Assembly (NCBI GenBank): GCA_013138975.1
Contig: WTBR01000104.1
Location: 1 to 64,000 of the forward strand
Reading direction: 5' to 3'
DNA from: Bacteroidales bacterium
GTDB lineage: Bacteria; Bacteroidota; Bacteroidia; Bacteroidales; UBA12077
DNA: 64,000 bases
Of the stretch, positions 1-9,212 are shown in pieces (position 1 is the stretch's first letter; every line of letters begins with the position of its first letter). The translations under genes were made by a program, and so were the position numbers. The notes below the pieces were generated by a model. That model had not been told where the DNA came from, ran no database searches, and saw nothing but the letters and a program-made list of their open reading frames with translations.

Positions 1-204
1 AGTACATATTTCGCCTAAAATCATAAATGTAGCAGTACCTCTATTCCAGCAATCGCCAATATTAGGGCAATTACCACTAGTACAGATTGTATTTAAATTA
101 TGTTTTTTAACGGTATTTTTAACCTTCGAATATGATTCACCTTTCGGCATTTGCATTTTCATCCATCGAGGTAATCGTCGATTATTTTTATTTTCAGAAT
201 TCAT
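1..204 (-). CDS. lipA: Lipoyl synthase, N-terminal part (cut by window edge)
   Basis: Only the first 68 codons are inside the window; the rest lies before base 1. Lipoyl synthase is a radical SAM enzyme that inserts two sulfur atoms into the octanoyl chain on lipoyl-carrier domains. The visible part shows three cysteines spaced C-x4-C-x5-C (residues 41, 46 and 52), the family signature that ligates the auxiliary [4Fe-4S] cluster used as the sulfur source, followed by RGTATFMILGEIC, where Cys67 should be the first cysteine of the radical SAM CxxxCxxC motif. The start is supported by a GAGGGG stretch just upstream and by a TAATTTTG box about 33 bp upstream on the same strand. Confidence 0.95.
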   Translation of the reverse strand, partial: MNSENKNNRRLPRWMKMQMPKGESYSKVKNTVKKHNLNTICTSGNCPNIGDCWNRGTATFMILGEICT

Positions 205-236
205 ATCTTCCCCTCATTGAAAATCAATTATTACAG

Positions 237-244
237 CAAAATTA
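237..244 (-). promoter_or_regulatory. Putative -7 box for lipA
   Basis: On the minus strand this reads TAATTTTG, matching the Bacteroidota TAnnTTTG -7 element, and lies about 33 bp upstream of the lipA start. No clear TTG was seen at the -33 position. Confidence 0.45.
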
Positions 245-408
245 AATTATTATAAATAAAAATAACTCCATTTTACAACATTTAAATACCTGCAACGACT
301 TGCGGTTTGATTATTAGGCTGATATAACTTTGAGACAAATTCATCTGATGAACAATTAATTTTGCTTATTAAACAATTCTTTAATCCCAAACGAAAATAA
401 AAATTATG

Positions 409-416
409 TACCTTTG
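409..416 (+). promoter_or_regulatory. Putative -7 box for the phosphoesterase gene
   Basis: TACCTTTG matches TAnnTTTG and would give a leader of roughly 55 nt before the ATG at 479. No convincing -33 TTG is present. Confidence 0.45.
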
Positions 417-478
417 ATTTCATCATTAATAATACTAATTATTAATCCTATTAATTAAAACTTAAAACTGTCTATCCA

Positions 479-1900
479 ATGAAAAAAAATATCAAAGGAA
501 TTTTTATTCTTTTTATTAGCATTACCATTCTTATTCTGTCTGCTTGCAAGGAAAACAAAAATATTGATACTAAATCTCCATCAATAGCCAAGTTTGTAAA
601 TTTTACCGATTTGCATTTCAATCCGTTTTACGATTCCCTTTTAGTAAATACACTCAATGAATCAGAAGTTGAAATATGGGACAGTATTTTTAATACGAAC
701 CCTGATAAAATTGTTAGCCATTACCACGAAGAAACCAATTATTATTTATTGGAAACGGCTTTGGAATCCATGCAAAAAGAGCTAGCAAATCCTGATTTTA
801 TAATTATGACCGGAGATTATATCTGTCATGATTTTGGAGAAAACTATTCAAAATATGCTCAGAATAATAATCAGGATGATATGCATAAGTTCCTTTTAAA
901 GACCATTACATATATAACACAACAAATGCAAAAGACATTCCCAAACACCCTGATTATTCCAACGTTCGGAAATAACGACTCATATTGTGGTGATTATCAC
1001 CTTCAAAACGAGGGCGCTTTTTTATATGATTTTAGCAAGTTGTACCAAGATATATTAGGAAGTCAGTTGTCGGACGATGAAGCCTTGAATCTAGAAAAAC
1101 ACGGGTATTATTCTATAAAAAATCCTTCGAATGGCTCGCATAAAATAATAGCCTTAAATTCTATTTACTTCTCCTTTAAATACCAAACTAATGATGCCCC
1201 ATGGAATTGTGATTGTAATCCCAGCCTTACAATTCAAGATAGTTTAGCACAACAACAATTTCAGTGGCTCGAAAATCATTTAGCCGAAAGTAAGGCTAAT
1301 AATGAGAAAGTATGGATAATTACTCATATTCCTCCAGGAGTTAATGTGTATAAAACAATGAAAAATAAAGAAGAAAAGAAAGCCTCTTTATTCTGGAAGG
1401 AATCATACAATAAAAAGTATTTAAGTCTGCTTGAAGAGTATTCGTCTGAGGTTTTTACTACTATGACAGGTCACACTCACATGGATGATTTTAAATTACA
1501 TATTTCGGATTCATCAAAATCATACATTCATATTAGCCCTTCAATAAGCCCAATCTTTGGAAACAATCCAGCATTTCAATTAATTGAATATGACATAGAA
1601 AGTGCCGATTTTATTAATTTCACTAAATATAATATCAACATTGCCGAAACACAAAAAGCGAGTTGGGAAAAAGAATATAATTTTAAGGATATTTACCACA
1701 TAAGTACGTTAGATGCTGAAGGTTACAACAATTTGTTTGATGCTTTAAACACTGATAGCACTTACAAATCAGCTTATTCTCTCTTTTATGAATCGGGCAG
1801 TAAAAATGGAAAGGAAATAATAGATAATTGGAATTGGTATAGTTGTGGAATATCGTCTACTTTACCTGAGGTCTATGAAAATTGTATAGATAAAGAATAA
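479..1900 (+). CDS. Lipoprotein metallophosphoesterase, acid sphingomyelinase-like
   Basis: A 473-residue protein with a lipoprotein signal (hydrophobic stretch ending LSAC, Cys23), so probably membrane-anchored outside the cytoplasm. The calcineurin-type metal motifs are all visible in order: TDLHF (Asp44, His46), TGDY (Asp113), FGNND (164-167), ITHIPPG (His283) and TGHTH (331-334). The order, spacing and the HFNPFYD sequence after the first motif resemble acid sphingomyelinase-like phosphodiesterases, which hydrolyse phosphodiester or phosphoanhydride bonds using two metal ions. The true substrate cannot be told from sequence. It is a single gene with its own promoter box and is followed by a strong bidirectional terminator at 2031-2070. 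Confidence 0.85.
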   Translation: MKKNIKGIFILFISITILILSACKENKNIDTKSPSIAKFVNFTDLHFNPFYDSLLVNTLNESEVEIWDSIFNTNPDKIVSHYHEETNYYLLETALESMQKELANPDFIIMTGDYICHDFGENYSKYAQNNNQDDMHKFLLKTITYITQQMQKTFPNTLIIPTFGNNDSYCGDYHLQNEGAFLYDFSKLYQDILGSQLSDDEALNLEKHGYYSIKNPSNGSHKIIALNSIYFSFKYQTNDAPWNCDCNPSLTIQDSLAQQQFQWLENHLAESKANNEKVWIITHIPPGVNVYKTMKNKEEKKASLFWKESYNKKYLSLLEEYSSEVFTTMTGHTHMDDFKLHISDSSKSYIHISPSISPIFGNNPAFQLIEYDIESADFINFTKYNINIAETQKASWEKEYNFKDIYHISTLDAEGYNNLFDALNTDSTYKSAYSLFYESGSKNGKEIIDNWNWYSCGISSTLPEVYENCIDKE

Positions 1901-2030
1901 TGACTAGTATTTATTCTATGTTAGTCTTTTTATGCTATACTAAATTTGATACGTAAATACATTTATGCTTTTAGTTGTTAGCCATTGCGCATATAATTTC
2001 TAAAAGAATAACTCTGATTATAGAAGAACA

Positions 2031-2070
2031 AAACCGAGAAATGGAAATTAACAATCCCATTTCTCGGTTT
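2031..2070. terminator. Bidirectional intrinsic terminator
   Basis: A perfect 14-bp stem (AAACCGAGAAATGG at 2031-2044 against CCATTTCTCGGTTT at 2057-2070) with a 12-nt loop lies between the convergent phosphoesterase and patatin genes, with T-rich sequence on either side for both strands. Confidence 0.8.
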
Positions 2071-2091
2071 TCTATTTTTATAATACAATTC

Positions 2092-4068
2092 TTAATCAAT
2101 TAAAACTAATAAACTATCGATACGATCTTGTATGCGAGGAAGTTCAAATTCTTTATCAATTTTATCAAGAGCTGTATCCGACATATACCAGTTAACAGGT
2201 ATCTCACTGGTTGATGCTTCTAATTGGAACTTATAAATCGCTTTATCAGGATCACGCTCATGATTGATAATAAAATTTTTAAGCAATGTGTAACTGTGTG
2301 TTGAACGTGTGCCCCTTGTATTAAATATAGCATTTAAAGGATCGGTTAAGTTGTTTAATGCCATATTCGGCTTAAAATAATATGTATCTTTAAACGACCT
2401 GATCACAATAAAGAAAACCTCGAATTTATCTTTGTATTCTTCGAGATCTGTAATTTGATTGTATATATCTATTGCAGTATAAACACCCGAATTTTCGAAA
2501 TAACCACCATCAACCAAATGTCCATAGGTACTATCGGCATAACGAACTCTGGCGCCCGGGGATAAGTATGGAAAAGCCGCCGAACTGGATGCCGCATTGG
2601 ATAGTTTAAATTCTGGATTCAAACCTTTTATGTGCAAAATATCATCCAAATCGCACATAGAAGTATCAAACTCTACACCTGAGAGAACTCCTCTTCTACC
2701 TGACTCAACGTGTGTAGTATTTAAAACAAGTAAGGGTCGCTCGTATTTATCTTCATCCAAGGCATACTGTCTATAACCTGCATCCACTTTAGCATTTGTA
2801 AATTTATCCCAAGCTTTTTCCCATGATCGTTCCAGAAAGTGTGCTCGACTAAAAGCCTGAATCCTAAATGGCAAAAACTGTTGAAATAAATCAGGAAAAA
2901 GCATCCCTGCTAATATTGGCGACAGGAAGTCCTTCACCAAAATTTTATTGTTAACTTCTCTAAAGGATAATGTATCAAAATCATCTGTACCTGTATTCTG
3001 GCTATAATTTAACATTGCAAATGTAGAAGTCCCCAGAGAGCCACCTGATACACTAGTTAATGCCAAAATATGAGATGAAAATTCCGGGTTTTGTGTTTGC
3101 AATTCCGCTAAAACATTTCCTGTCCAGCAACTAGCCCTGCTTGCTCCTCCTTCTGCAGTTACAATAAATAATGGATATTTTTCTGTTGATGATGTATCAA
3201 TTCTCTTATCCATCCATTTCTTAAAATAATCCTGAACAGAAACATCCTCTGTCGTAATTTCAGAACTTGTTGAAGGTACAATACAATTGTAATTCCACTT
3301 ACTAAATATTAAACCCATAACAATTATCATTACCATTATTGGAAGCAACGTTATGTTATCGAAAATTTTAATTATTAATCCAACTGCCGACCACGAAATG
3401 AAAGCAAGAATTATAACTCCAATAGGTGTTAACCACATTGGAAACGATATTGGAATAATCATTATCAGTATAAAACTAAGTATAAAGACTAAAAAAGAAA
3501 TACTCAGAATCCCCCATTTTGTATACACATCTTTAAATGCAAAAACACGTGCTTCGGGACTTATTTCCATTTCTGGAAATAACTTGAATTTTCTATTTCC
3601 TTTAAATATAAAGAAGATCAGAATTAAAGCTAAGATGACAAGATTATAAGCTATATAAAGAATTGCTCCTGTCCCTTCTGCAACAATTAATCCAATAATA
3701 AATGACAAGTATGCAAGTACTCCAAATATAATTGGTAAAATGCGTTGAATGTCATCACTTCGTTTTTTGTCGTAATATTCAATTCTACTATAGGCCAATA
3801 CTTCGACCGTACCATACCATTTGGTAAGTGCCCACCAGGCAACGGCCCAAGGAATAAAAAACATTTGTAATATACTACTACTAAATATAGTTTTCATTAA
3901 ATCGATGCCGGCATCCAATACACAGAAAGCCAAAAAAGCAATTGATATCATAATAAATGAAAACACAACATGCTTAAATACAAAATAAAAATCTGCAATT
4001 GGTAATAGCCATTTAATTTTACCTGTTGGATCAAGCTGACCTTGATTCTTATTTTTCGAAGGACTCAT
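2092..4068 (-). CDS. Patatin-like phospholipase with N-terminal membrane domain
   Basis: The N-terminal half (about residues 30-255) holds roughly six to eight hydrophobic segments. The C-terminal half has the patatin hallmarks: an EGGASRAS oxyanion-type glycine loop near residue 316, the nucleophile elbow GGSLG (Ser about 344) after SVS, and DGGYFENSG near the end supplying the catalytic Asp of the Ser-Asp dyad. Such enzymes hydrolyse acyl esters of lipids; here the catalytic part is tethered to the membrane. The open frame extends 15 codons further upstream to 4113, but a consensus promoter (TTG-N19-TATATTTG, 4122 to 4093) sits inside that extension, so the ATG at 4068, giving 658 residues starting MSPSKN, is preferred. 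Substrate unknown. Confidence 0.85.
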   Translation of the reverse strand: MSPSKNKNQGQLDPTGKIKWLLPIADFYFVFKHVVFSFIMISIAFLAFCVLDAGIDLMKTIFSSSILQMFFIPWAVAWWALTKWYGTVEVLAYSRIEYYDKKRSDDIQRILPIIFGVLAYLSFIIGLIVAEGTGAILYIAYNLVILALILIFFIFKGNRKFKLFPEMEISPEARVFAFKDVYTKWGILSISFLVFILSFILIMIIPISFPMWLTPIGVIILAFISWSAVGLIIKIFDNITLLPIMVMIIVMGLIFSKWNYNCIVPSTSSEITTEDVSVQDYFKKWMDKRIDTSSTEKYPLFIVTAEGGASRASCWTGNVLAELQTQNPEFSSHILALTSVSGGSLGTSTFAMLNYSQNTGTDDFDTLSFREVNNKILVKDFLSPILAGMLFPDLFQQFLPFRIQAFSRAHFLERSWEKAWDKFTNAKVDAGYRQYALDEDKYERPLLVLNTTHVESGRRGVLSGVEFDTSMCDLDDILHIKGLNPEFKLSNAASSSAAFPYLSPGARVRYADSTYGHLVDGGYFENSGVYTAIDIYNQITDLEEYKDKFEVFFIVIRSFKDTYYFKPNMALNNLTDPLNAIFNTRGTRSTHSYTLLKNFIINHERDPDKAIYKFQLEASTSEIPVNWYMSDTALDKIDKEFELPRIQDRIDSLLVLID

Positions 4069-4092
4069 ATTAATTAAGTTTAAGGTTAGATT

Positions 4093-4122
4093 CAAATATA
4101 CAAACAATTTCATTTAAACCAA
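4093..4122 (-). promoter_or_regulatory. Consensus Bacteroidota promoter of the patatin gene
   Basis: On the minus strand TTG (4122-4120), 19 bases, then TATATTTG (4100-4093). This is the best match in the window to the primary sigma consensus TTTG-N19-TAnnTTTG. It places the transcript start near 4087 and decides the downstream ATG at 4068. Confidence 0.7.
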
Positions 4123-4365
4123 CTCAGCTAATTTCAATACCTACAAAAGTTCATATTCTTTCGAAAAGGATTTTAATTTACAGATCCAAGATAAAGCCTT
4201 GCAAATTATGCTATTGCACTTTTTTCAAATGCTTATTCAAATGCGTTCTTTGTTTATTTTACAATAAATATGGAAAAAGACTAAGCCTTTTGAGACTTAA
4301 TTTACAACTAATAAATTATTTACATGCATTTAATATCTCTTACCAGATAATTTAGTATTTAATCT

Positions 4366-4373
4366 TATCTTTG
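4366..4373 (+). promoter_or_regulatory. Putative -7 box for lysS
   Basis: TATCTTTG followed by CA, a very typical Bacteroidota -7 box, about 38 bp upstream of the lysS ATG. The 343-base region 4069-4411 otherwise holds the divergent patatin promoter and AT-rich sequence with nothing else recognisable. Confidence 0.55.
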
Positions 4374-4411
4374 CACTGTTTTTTTTTGAAAAAGTTAAAT
4401 TATTAAATGGT

Positions 4412-6142
4412 ATGGTGAATTTAGAATTAAGCGAACAGGAAATCATTCGCAGACAGTCGTTAGAAGAGTTAAAAAAGTTGGGGATCAATCCATACCCAGC
4501 TGCAAAATATGAAGTAAATACTTCATCAAAAGAGATTCTTTCTAAATTCGATTCTGAAAAGAATAATTTCCAGGAAGTTTGTATTGCCGGTAGAATTATG
4601 GGTAGACGAATAATGGGAAGTGCTTCGTTTGTGGAGTTACAAGATGATGGTGGCAAAATTCAAATTTACTTTAAACGTGACAATATTTGTCCTGAGGAAG
4701 ATAAAACATTATACAATACAGTATTTAAAAAGCTGCTTGATATTGGTGATATTATTGGTGTTAAAGGAAATGTTTTTATTACCAAGGTTGGAGAAATATC
4801 TGTTAACGTTACTGAGTTTACTATTCTTAGTAAATCTATTAGACCATTGCCTGTTGTAAAAGAAAAAGATGGAAAAACATACGATGCTTTTTCTGATCCG
4901 GAACAAAGATATCGTCAGCGTCATTTAGATTTAATTGTAAATCCTGAGATAAAAGATGCTTTTGTTAAAAGAACAAAGCTTACAAATTCAATGCGAGAAT
5001 ATTTAAATGGTAAAGGATATCTGGAAGTTGAAACTCCAATTTTACAACCTTTATATGGTGGTGCTGCTGCGCGTCCGTTTAAAACATTTCATAATACCTT
5101 AGATCAAACTTTATATTTAAGAATTGCCAACGAACTTTATTTAAAAAGATTAATTGTTGGTGGTTTTGATGGAGTTTATGAATTTGCGAAAGATTTCCGT
5201 AACGAAGGGATGAGTCGTTTTCACAACCCTGAGTTTACTCAAATGGAACTTTATGTGGCTTATAAAGATTATAACTGGATGATGGATACCGTTGAGGAAA
5301 TGGTTGAAAAAATCGCACTTGATATACATGGAAAAACAGAAGTCCAAGTTGGAGATAATGTTATTAATTTCCAACGTCCATGGAAACGATTAACGATGTT
5401 TGAGGCTATTCAGGAATTTACTGGAATAGATATCTCAAAAATGGATGAAAAAGAACTTCTTGCAACTGCAAAAAAACTTGAAGTTCCTGTTGACGAAACA
5501 ATGGGTAAAGGAAAATTAATTGATGAGATTTTTGGAGAAATGTGTGAATCTAAATTGATTCAACCAACTTTTATTACCGATTATCCTATTGAAATGTCGC
5601 CTTTAGCAAAAAAGCATCGTAGTGTTGATGGTTTAGTAGAGCGATTCGAAGCAATATGTAATGGTAAAGAAATTTGCAATGCATATTCTGAGTTAAATGA
5701 TCCTATTGATCAGCGTGAAAGATTCGAAGAGCAATTAGTACTTGGTAAACGTGGTGATGAAGAAGCTATGGTTCTTGACGAAGATTTCTTACGTGCAATT
5801 GAATATGGTATGCCACCAACATCAGGATTAGGTATTGGTATTGATCGTTTAGCAATGATTATGACAAATTCGAACTCCATTCAAGATGTTCTTTTCTTTC
5901 CACAAATGCGACCTGAAAAGAAAGTTCAAAAAGACGACAGTTCAAGCTATACAGAAATAGGAATACCTGAAGAATGGATTCCAATAATTCAAAAGGCAGG
6001 ATATATTACTGTTTCAAGCATGAAAGAAACGAGTCCGGGCGGTTTACATCAAAAGTTGTGTGGAACAAATAAAAAACATAAATTGGGATTACAAAACCCA
6101 AGTCAAGAAGATGTAAAAACTTGGATTGATAACATAAAATAA
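4412..6142 (+). CDS. lysS: Lysyl-tRNA synthetase, class II
   Basis: A 576-residue cytoplasmic enzyme that charges tRNA-Lys. It has an N-terminal OB-fold (about 55-160; VCIAGRIMGRRIMG, FVELQDDGGKIQIY), class II motif 1 region, motif 2 with FRNEGMSRFHNPEFTQME near 260-278, and motif 3 GLGIGIDRLAM near 473. It is longer than E. coli LysS (about 505) because of a C-terminal tail of about 70 residues, common in Bacteroidota LysS as far as I recall. The gene heads a tight cluster: gpsA begins 5 bases after its stop. Confidence 0.98.
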   Translation: MVNLELSEQEIIRRQSLEELKKLGINPYPAAKYEVNTSSKEILSKFDSEKNNFQEVCIAGRIMGRRIMGSASFVELQDDGGKIQIYFKRDNICPEEDKTLYNTVFKKLLDIGDIIGVKGNVFITKVGEISVNVTEFTILSKSIRPLPVVKEKDGKTYDAFSDPEQRYRQRHLDLIVNPEIKDAFVKRTKLTNSMREYLNGKGYLEVETPILQPLYGGAAARPFKTFHNTLDQTLYLRIANELYLKRLIVGGFDGVYEFAKDFRNEGMSRFHNPEFTQMELYVAYKDYNWMMDTVEEMVEKIALDIHGKTEVQVGDNVINFQRPWKRLTMFEAIQEFTGIDISKMDEKELLATAKKLEVPVDETMGKGKLIDEIFGEMCESKLIQPTFITDYPIEMSPLAKKHRSVDGLVERFEAICNGKEICNAYSELNDPIDQRERFEEQLVLGKRGDEEAMVLDEDFLRAIEYGMPPTSGLGIGIDRLAMIMTNSNSIQDVLFFPQMRPEKKVQKDDSSSYTEIGIPEEWIPIIQKAGYITVSSMKETSPGGLHQKLCGTNKKHKLGLQNPSQEDVKTWIDNIK

Positions 6143-6147
6143 TCTGA

Positions 6148-7143
6148 ATGAATCAAAAACCAAAAATAGCAATTTTAGGTGGAGGTAGCTGGGCAACAGC
6201 AATAATGAAAATATGTCTCGAAAATGTTGATGACATTAACTGGTACATGAGAAGTACTAAGAAAATTAAATTTATTAAACAGCATAAACACAACGATTTT
6301 TATTTAAGTTCTGTTTCTCTCGACACCAATAAAATTGCTCTTTTTAATGATATAAGCAAAGCCGTTGAGAATGCTGATATATTAATTTTTGCAATACCAT
6401 CGGCCTTTTTAAAAGATGCTCTTCAAGAATTTTCTGTTGATATTAGCAATAAAATTATTGTATCAGCTATAAAAGGTCTGGTTCCAAAGGAAAATTTAAT
6501 TATTGGTGAGTTTTTTAACCAACACTACAATGTTCCCTTGAAATCAATTGCTGTAATTTCAGGGCCTTGTCATGCCGAAGAAGTTGCTCTTGAAAGATTA
6601 TCATATTTAACTATTGCATCACAGAATTTAAAAAATGCCCGTTTAGTTGCCGATTTACTTAGTACATCTTATATAAAAACAAGTATATCTGACGATATTT
6701 TTGGTACTGAATATTCATCTGTATTAAAAAATGTATTTGCTATTGCAGCAGGTATTTGCCACGGTTTAGGGTACGGCGATAATTTTAATGCGGTTCTTAT
6801 TTCAAATGCCATACAAGAAATACAACGTTTTGTTGATGTAGTCCATCCAATTACTCGCGATATAAAAAGCTCAGCTTATCTCGGTGATTTAATGGTTACA
6901 GCTTATTCTCAATTTAGTAGAAACAGAACTTTTGGCAATATGATTGGCAAGGGATATTCTGTAAAGTCAGCTCAATTAGAAATGAATATGGTTGCTGAGG
7001 GATATTATGCTGTAAAATCAATTTATGAGATAAATAAAAAATATAAAGTTAATATGCCAATTACTGAGGCTGTATATAATATTTTATATGAGAAAATCTC
7101 TCCTGCTATTGAAATAAAACTATTAACCGAAAATCTTCGATAA
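6148..7143 (+). CDS. gpsA: Glycerol-3-phosphate dehydrogenase (NAD(P)+)
   Basis: A 331-residue cytoplasmic enzyme reducing dihydroxyacetone phosphate to sn-glycerol 3-phosphate for phospholipid synthesis. It starts with the Rossmann glycine loop ILGGGSWATAI; SAIKGL, SGPCHAEEVA and KNVFAIAAGICHGLGYGDN are the expected conserved blocks, the Lys of KNVFAIA being the catalytic residue of the family. It lies 5 bases after lysS and about 20 before pgi, so these three are likely co-transcribed. Confidence 0.96.
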   Translation: MNQKPKIAILGGGSWATAIMKICLENVDDINWYMRSTKKIKFIKQHKHNDFYLSSVSLDTNKIALFNDISKAVENADILIFAIPSAFLKDALQEFSVDISNKIIVSAIKGLVPKENLIIGEFFNQHYNVPLKSIAVISGPCHAEEVALERLSYLTIASQNLKNARLVADLLSTSYIKTSISDDIFGTEYSSVLKNVFAIAAGICHGLGYGDNFNAVLISNAIQEIQRFVDVVHPITRDIKSSAYLGDLMVTAYSQFSRNRTFGNMIGKGYSVKSAQLEMNMVAEGYYAVKSIYEINKKYKVNMPITEAVYNILYEKISPAIEIKLLTENLR

Positions 7144-7163
7144 ACTATAATAAATTGTTTGTT

Positions 7164-8510
7164 ATGAAAAACATTCAAATTGATTTAAAAAATGCATTAT
7201 CATTTATTAATCAGAATGATTTTAAAAATTATGATAAACAAGTTAATAATCAGGTTAAAAAATTAGAGAATAAAACAGGAAAAGGAAGTGACTTTTTAGG
7301 TTGGTTGAACCTACCAGAAAATATTTCAAAAGATCAAATTGCGGACATTAATGAAACTGCGAAAAGGCTGAGAAGCATATCGGAGATAATAGTAGTTATT
7401 GGAATTGGAGGTTCTTATCTTGGGGCGAAATCTGTTATTGATGGATTATCAGGTCAATTTAATCACTTAAAACATGACAAAAACAATCCACAAACCCTTT
7501 TTGCAGGTCAAAATTTATCAGAAGATTATCATTACGAGCTTTTGGATTTTTTAAAAGATAAAAATTATTCAATTATCGTTATATCAAAATCAGGAACAAC
7601 AACTGAGCCTGCAATAGCTTTCCGTTTATTTAGGAAGGATCTTGAAAAAAGATTTGGAAATAAAGAAGCGTCAAATAGAATTGTAGCAATTACAGATGCC
7701 ACGAAGGGAGCTTTAAGAGAAATGGTCGATCAGGAAAATTATAAATCATTTCTAATTGACGATGATATTGGTGGACGTTATTCAGTACTAACACCTGTTG
7801 GATTGTTACCTATTGCATGTGCAGGTTTTAACATTGAAGAACTCATTGAAGGAGCAATCTCAATGCTTAATTTATCACAAAACAACTCTTTTGATGAAAA
7901 TCCTGTACACCAATATGCAGCCATTAGACATGCGCTATATTCAAAAAACAAAACAATTGAAATACTAGCAAATTACAATCCCAAATTAAATTCCATAGCA
8001 GAATGGTGGAAACAGTTATTTGGAGAAAGCGAAGGGAAAGAAAATAAAGGTATTTTTCCTGCCAGCGTAAATTTCACAACAGACCTTCATTCAATGGGTC
8101 AATATGTACAGGAAGGATTACGAAATATATTTGAAACAGTAATATCCGTTGAAAAAACAAAATTCAGTTTAAATATTCCAAGCGATAATGACAATTACGA
8201 CGGCTTGAATTTCCTTGCAGGAAAACCAATTGATTTTGTAAATAAAATGGCTGAACTAGGAACAACTCTTGCTCATATTGATGGCAATGTTCCTAACATT
8301 AAGATTACCATCCCTGAACTAAATGAATATTATTTAGGGCAACTTCTTTATTTTTTCGAAAAATCTTGTGCCATAAGTGGATATTTACTTGGCATCAATC
8401 CTTTTGATCAACCCGGAGTAGAAGCTTATAAGGAAAATATGTTTGCACTTTTAGAAAAACCCGGATTCGAGGAAGAGAGTAATTCAATAAAGAAAAAACT
8501 TAATTCGTAA
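7164..8510 (+). CDS. pgi: Glucose-6-phosphate isomerase
   Basis: A 448-residue glycolytic enzyme interconverting glucose 6-phosphate and fructose 6-phosphate. It shows GGSYLGAKSVIDGL, SKSGTTTEPAIAFR (SIS-fold phosphate binding), GGRYSVLTPVGLLP, FGESEGKENKGIFP, the HIDGNVPNI region and QPGVEAYK near the C-terminus. The length fits the shorter bacterial Pgi type. The frame is open three codons further to a TTG at 7155, but the ATG at 7164 (MKNIQ) is the natural start. It is the third gene of the lysS-gpsA-pgi run. Confidence 0.97.
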   Translation: MKNIQIDLKNALSFINQNDFKNYDKQVNNQVKKLENKTGKGSDFLGWLNLPENISKDQIADINETAKRLRSISEIIVVIGIGGSYLGAKSVIDGLSGQFNHLKHDKNNPQTLFAGQNLSEDYHYELLDFLKDKNYSIIVISKSGTTTEPAIAFRLFRKDLEKRFGNKEASNRIVAITDATKGALREMVDQENYKSFLIDDDIGGRYSVLTPVGLLPIACAGFNIEELIEGAISMLNLSQNNSFDENPVHQYAAIRHALYSKNKTIEILANYNPKLNSIAEWWKQLFGESEGKENKGIFPASVNFTTDLHSMGQYVQEGLRNIFETVISVEKTKFSLNIPSDNDNYDGLNFLAGKPIDFVNKMAELGTTLAHIDGNVPNIKITIPELNEYYLGQLLYFFEKSCAISGYLLGINPFDQPGVEAYKENMFALLEKPGFEEESNSIKKKLNS

Positions 8511-8535
8511 AATAATCACTTTTAATTTAAAGTAA

Positions 8536-8964
8536 TTAACTCTCGATCTTTACATTTAATTTCGACAATTTATCATTTATTAAAACCATCTTATTCATAT
8601 TTTTAAATGAGAAGAAATCTTGATCCTTATTTAAAAAATAATATAGTTTCAAAGTGTTTTTTAAAACCTTTTGGCTTTCAAGTAAATTATTTTGTTCAAG
8701 AAGTATATTCCCTTTTTCACTTAAAATCTCAGCTAAAGAAGCCATCTGCTCAGAAGATATTCCTTTCTCTTCTTTTAAGGCATCAACTAAGAAATCCTCT
8801 GATACGGAATATAAAAAATTCGTATCAAGTTTAAAATAATTTAATAAAGTTTCATCAATCTTTTCTAAAGCTTCTCTAAATCTTCCTTTTTTTCTTAATT
8901 CAATTAATAAGGATAAGACTTCAGAAACTTCATCTATCAATTTTAATACTTTTTCGTTTTCCAC
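8536..8964 (-). CDS. Small all-helical protein, possibly DUF6483-like
   Basis: A 142-residue hydrophilic protein of predicted amphipathic helices with no signal peptide. The pattern (LxxLIELRKKGRFREALEKIDETL, then LAEILSEKGNILLEQNN and a leucine-rich segment) reads like TPR-like helical pairs and resembles, from memory, the DUF6483 family. It is convergent to pgi with a 25-base gap. No function is assigned. Confidence 0.7.
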   Translation of the reverse strand: MENEKVLKLIDEVSEVLSLLIELRKKGRFREALEKIDETLLNYFKLDTNFLYSVSEDFLVDALKEEKGISSEQMASLAEILSEKGNILLEQNNLLESQKVLKNTLKLYYFLNKDQDFFSFKNMNKMVLINDKLSKLNVKIES

Positions 8965-9212
8965 TATTTAATTATGGTTTTGATTATTAAATAGTAAGAT
9001 GGTTTCCACATTACGTGTATAGGTTAATGTAAATATATGAATCTTTGCTCAAAAATTCTATTATGAAAATTGTTTTTTCACCAAATAAGTAAAAATTATT
9101 GTCAAAATAATTCTTGAACTTGGAAAACAATCATGACAATACAGTGAATATTGAAACTTCATACTTTTTTATTAAAATCAAATGATTATTTTTACCCGAA
9201 TCAAACTTGAAA

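Noticed and set aside
4330..4656. Minus-strand ORF of 108 codons over the lysS start
   Set aside because: It is antisense to the conserved lysS N-terminus and covers its promoter; no family resemblance.
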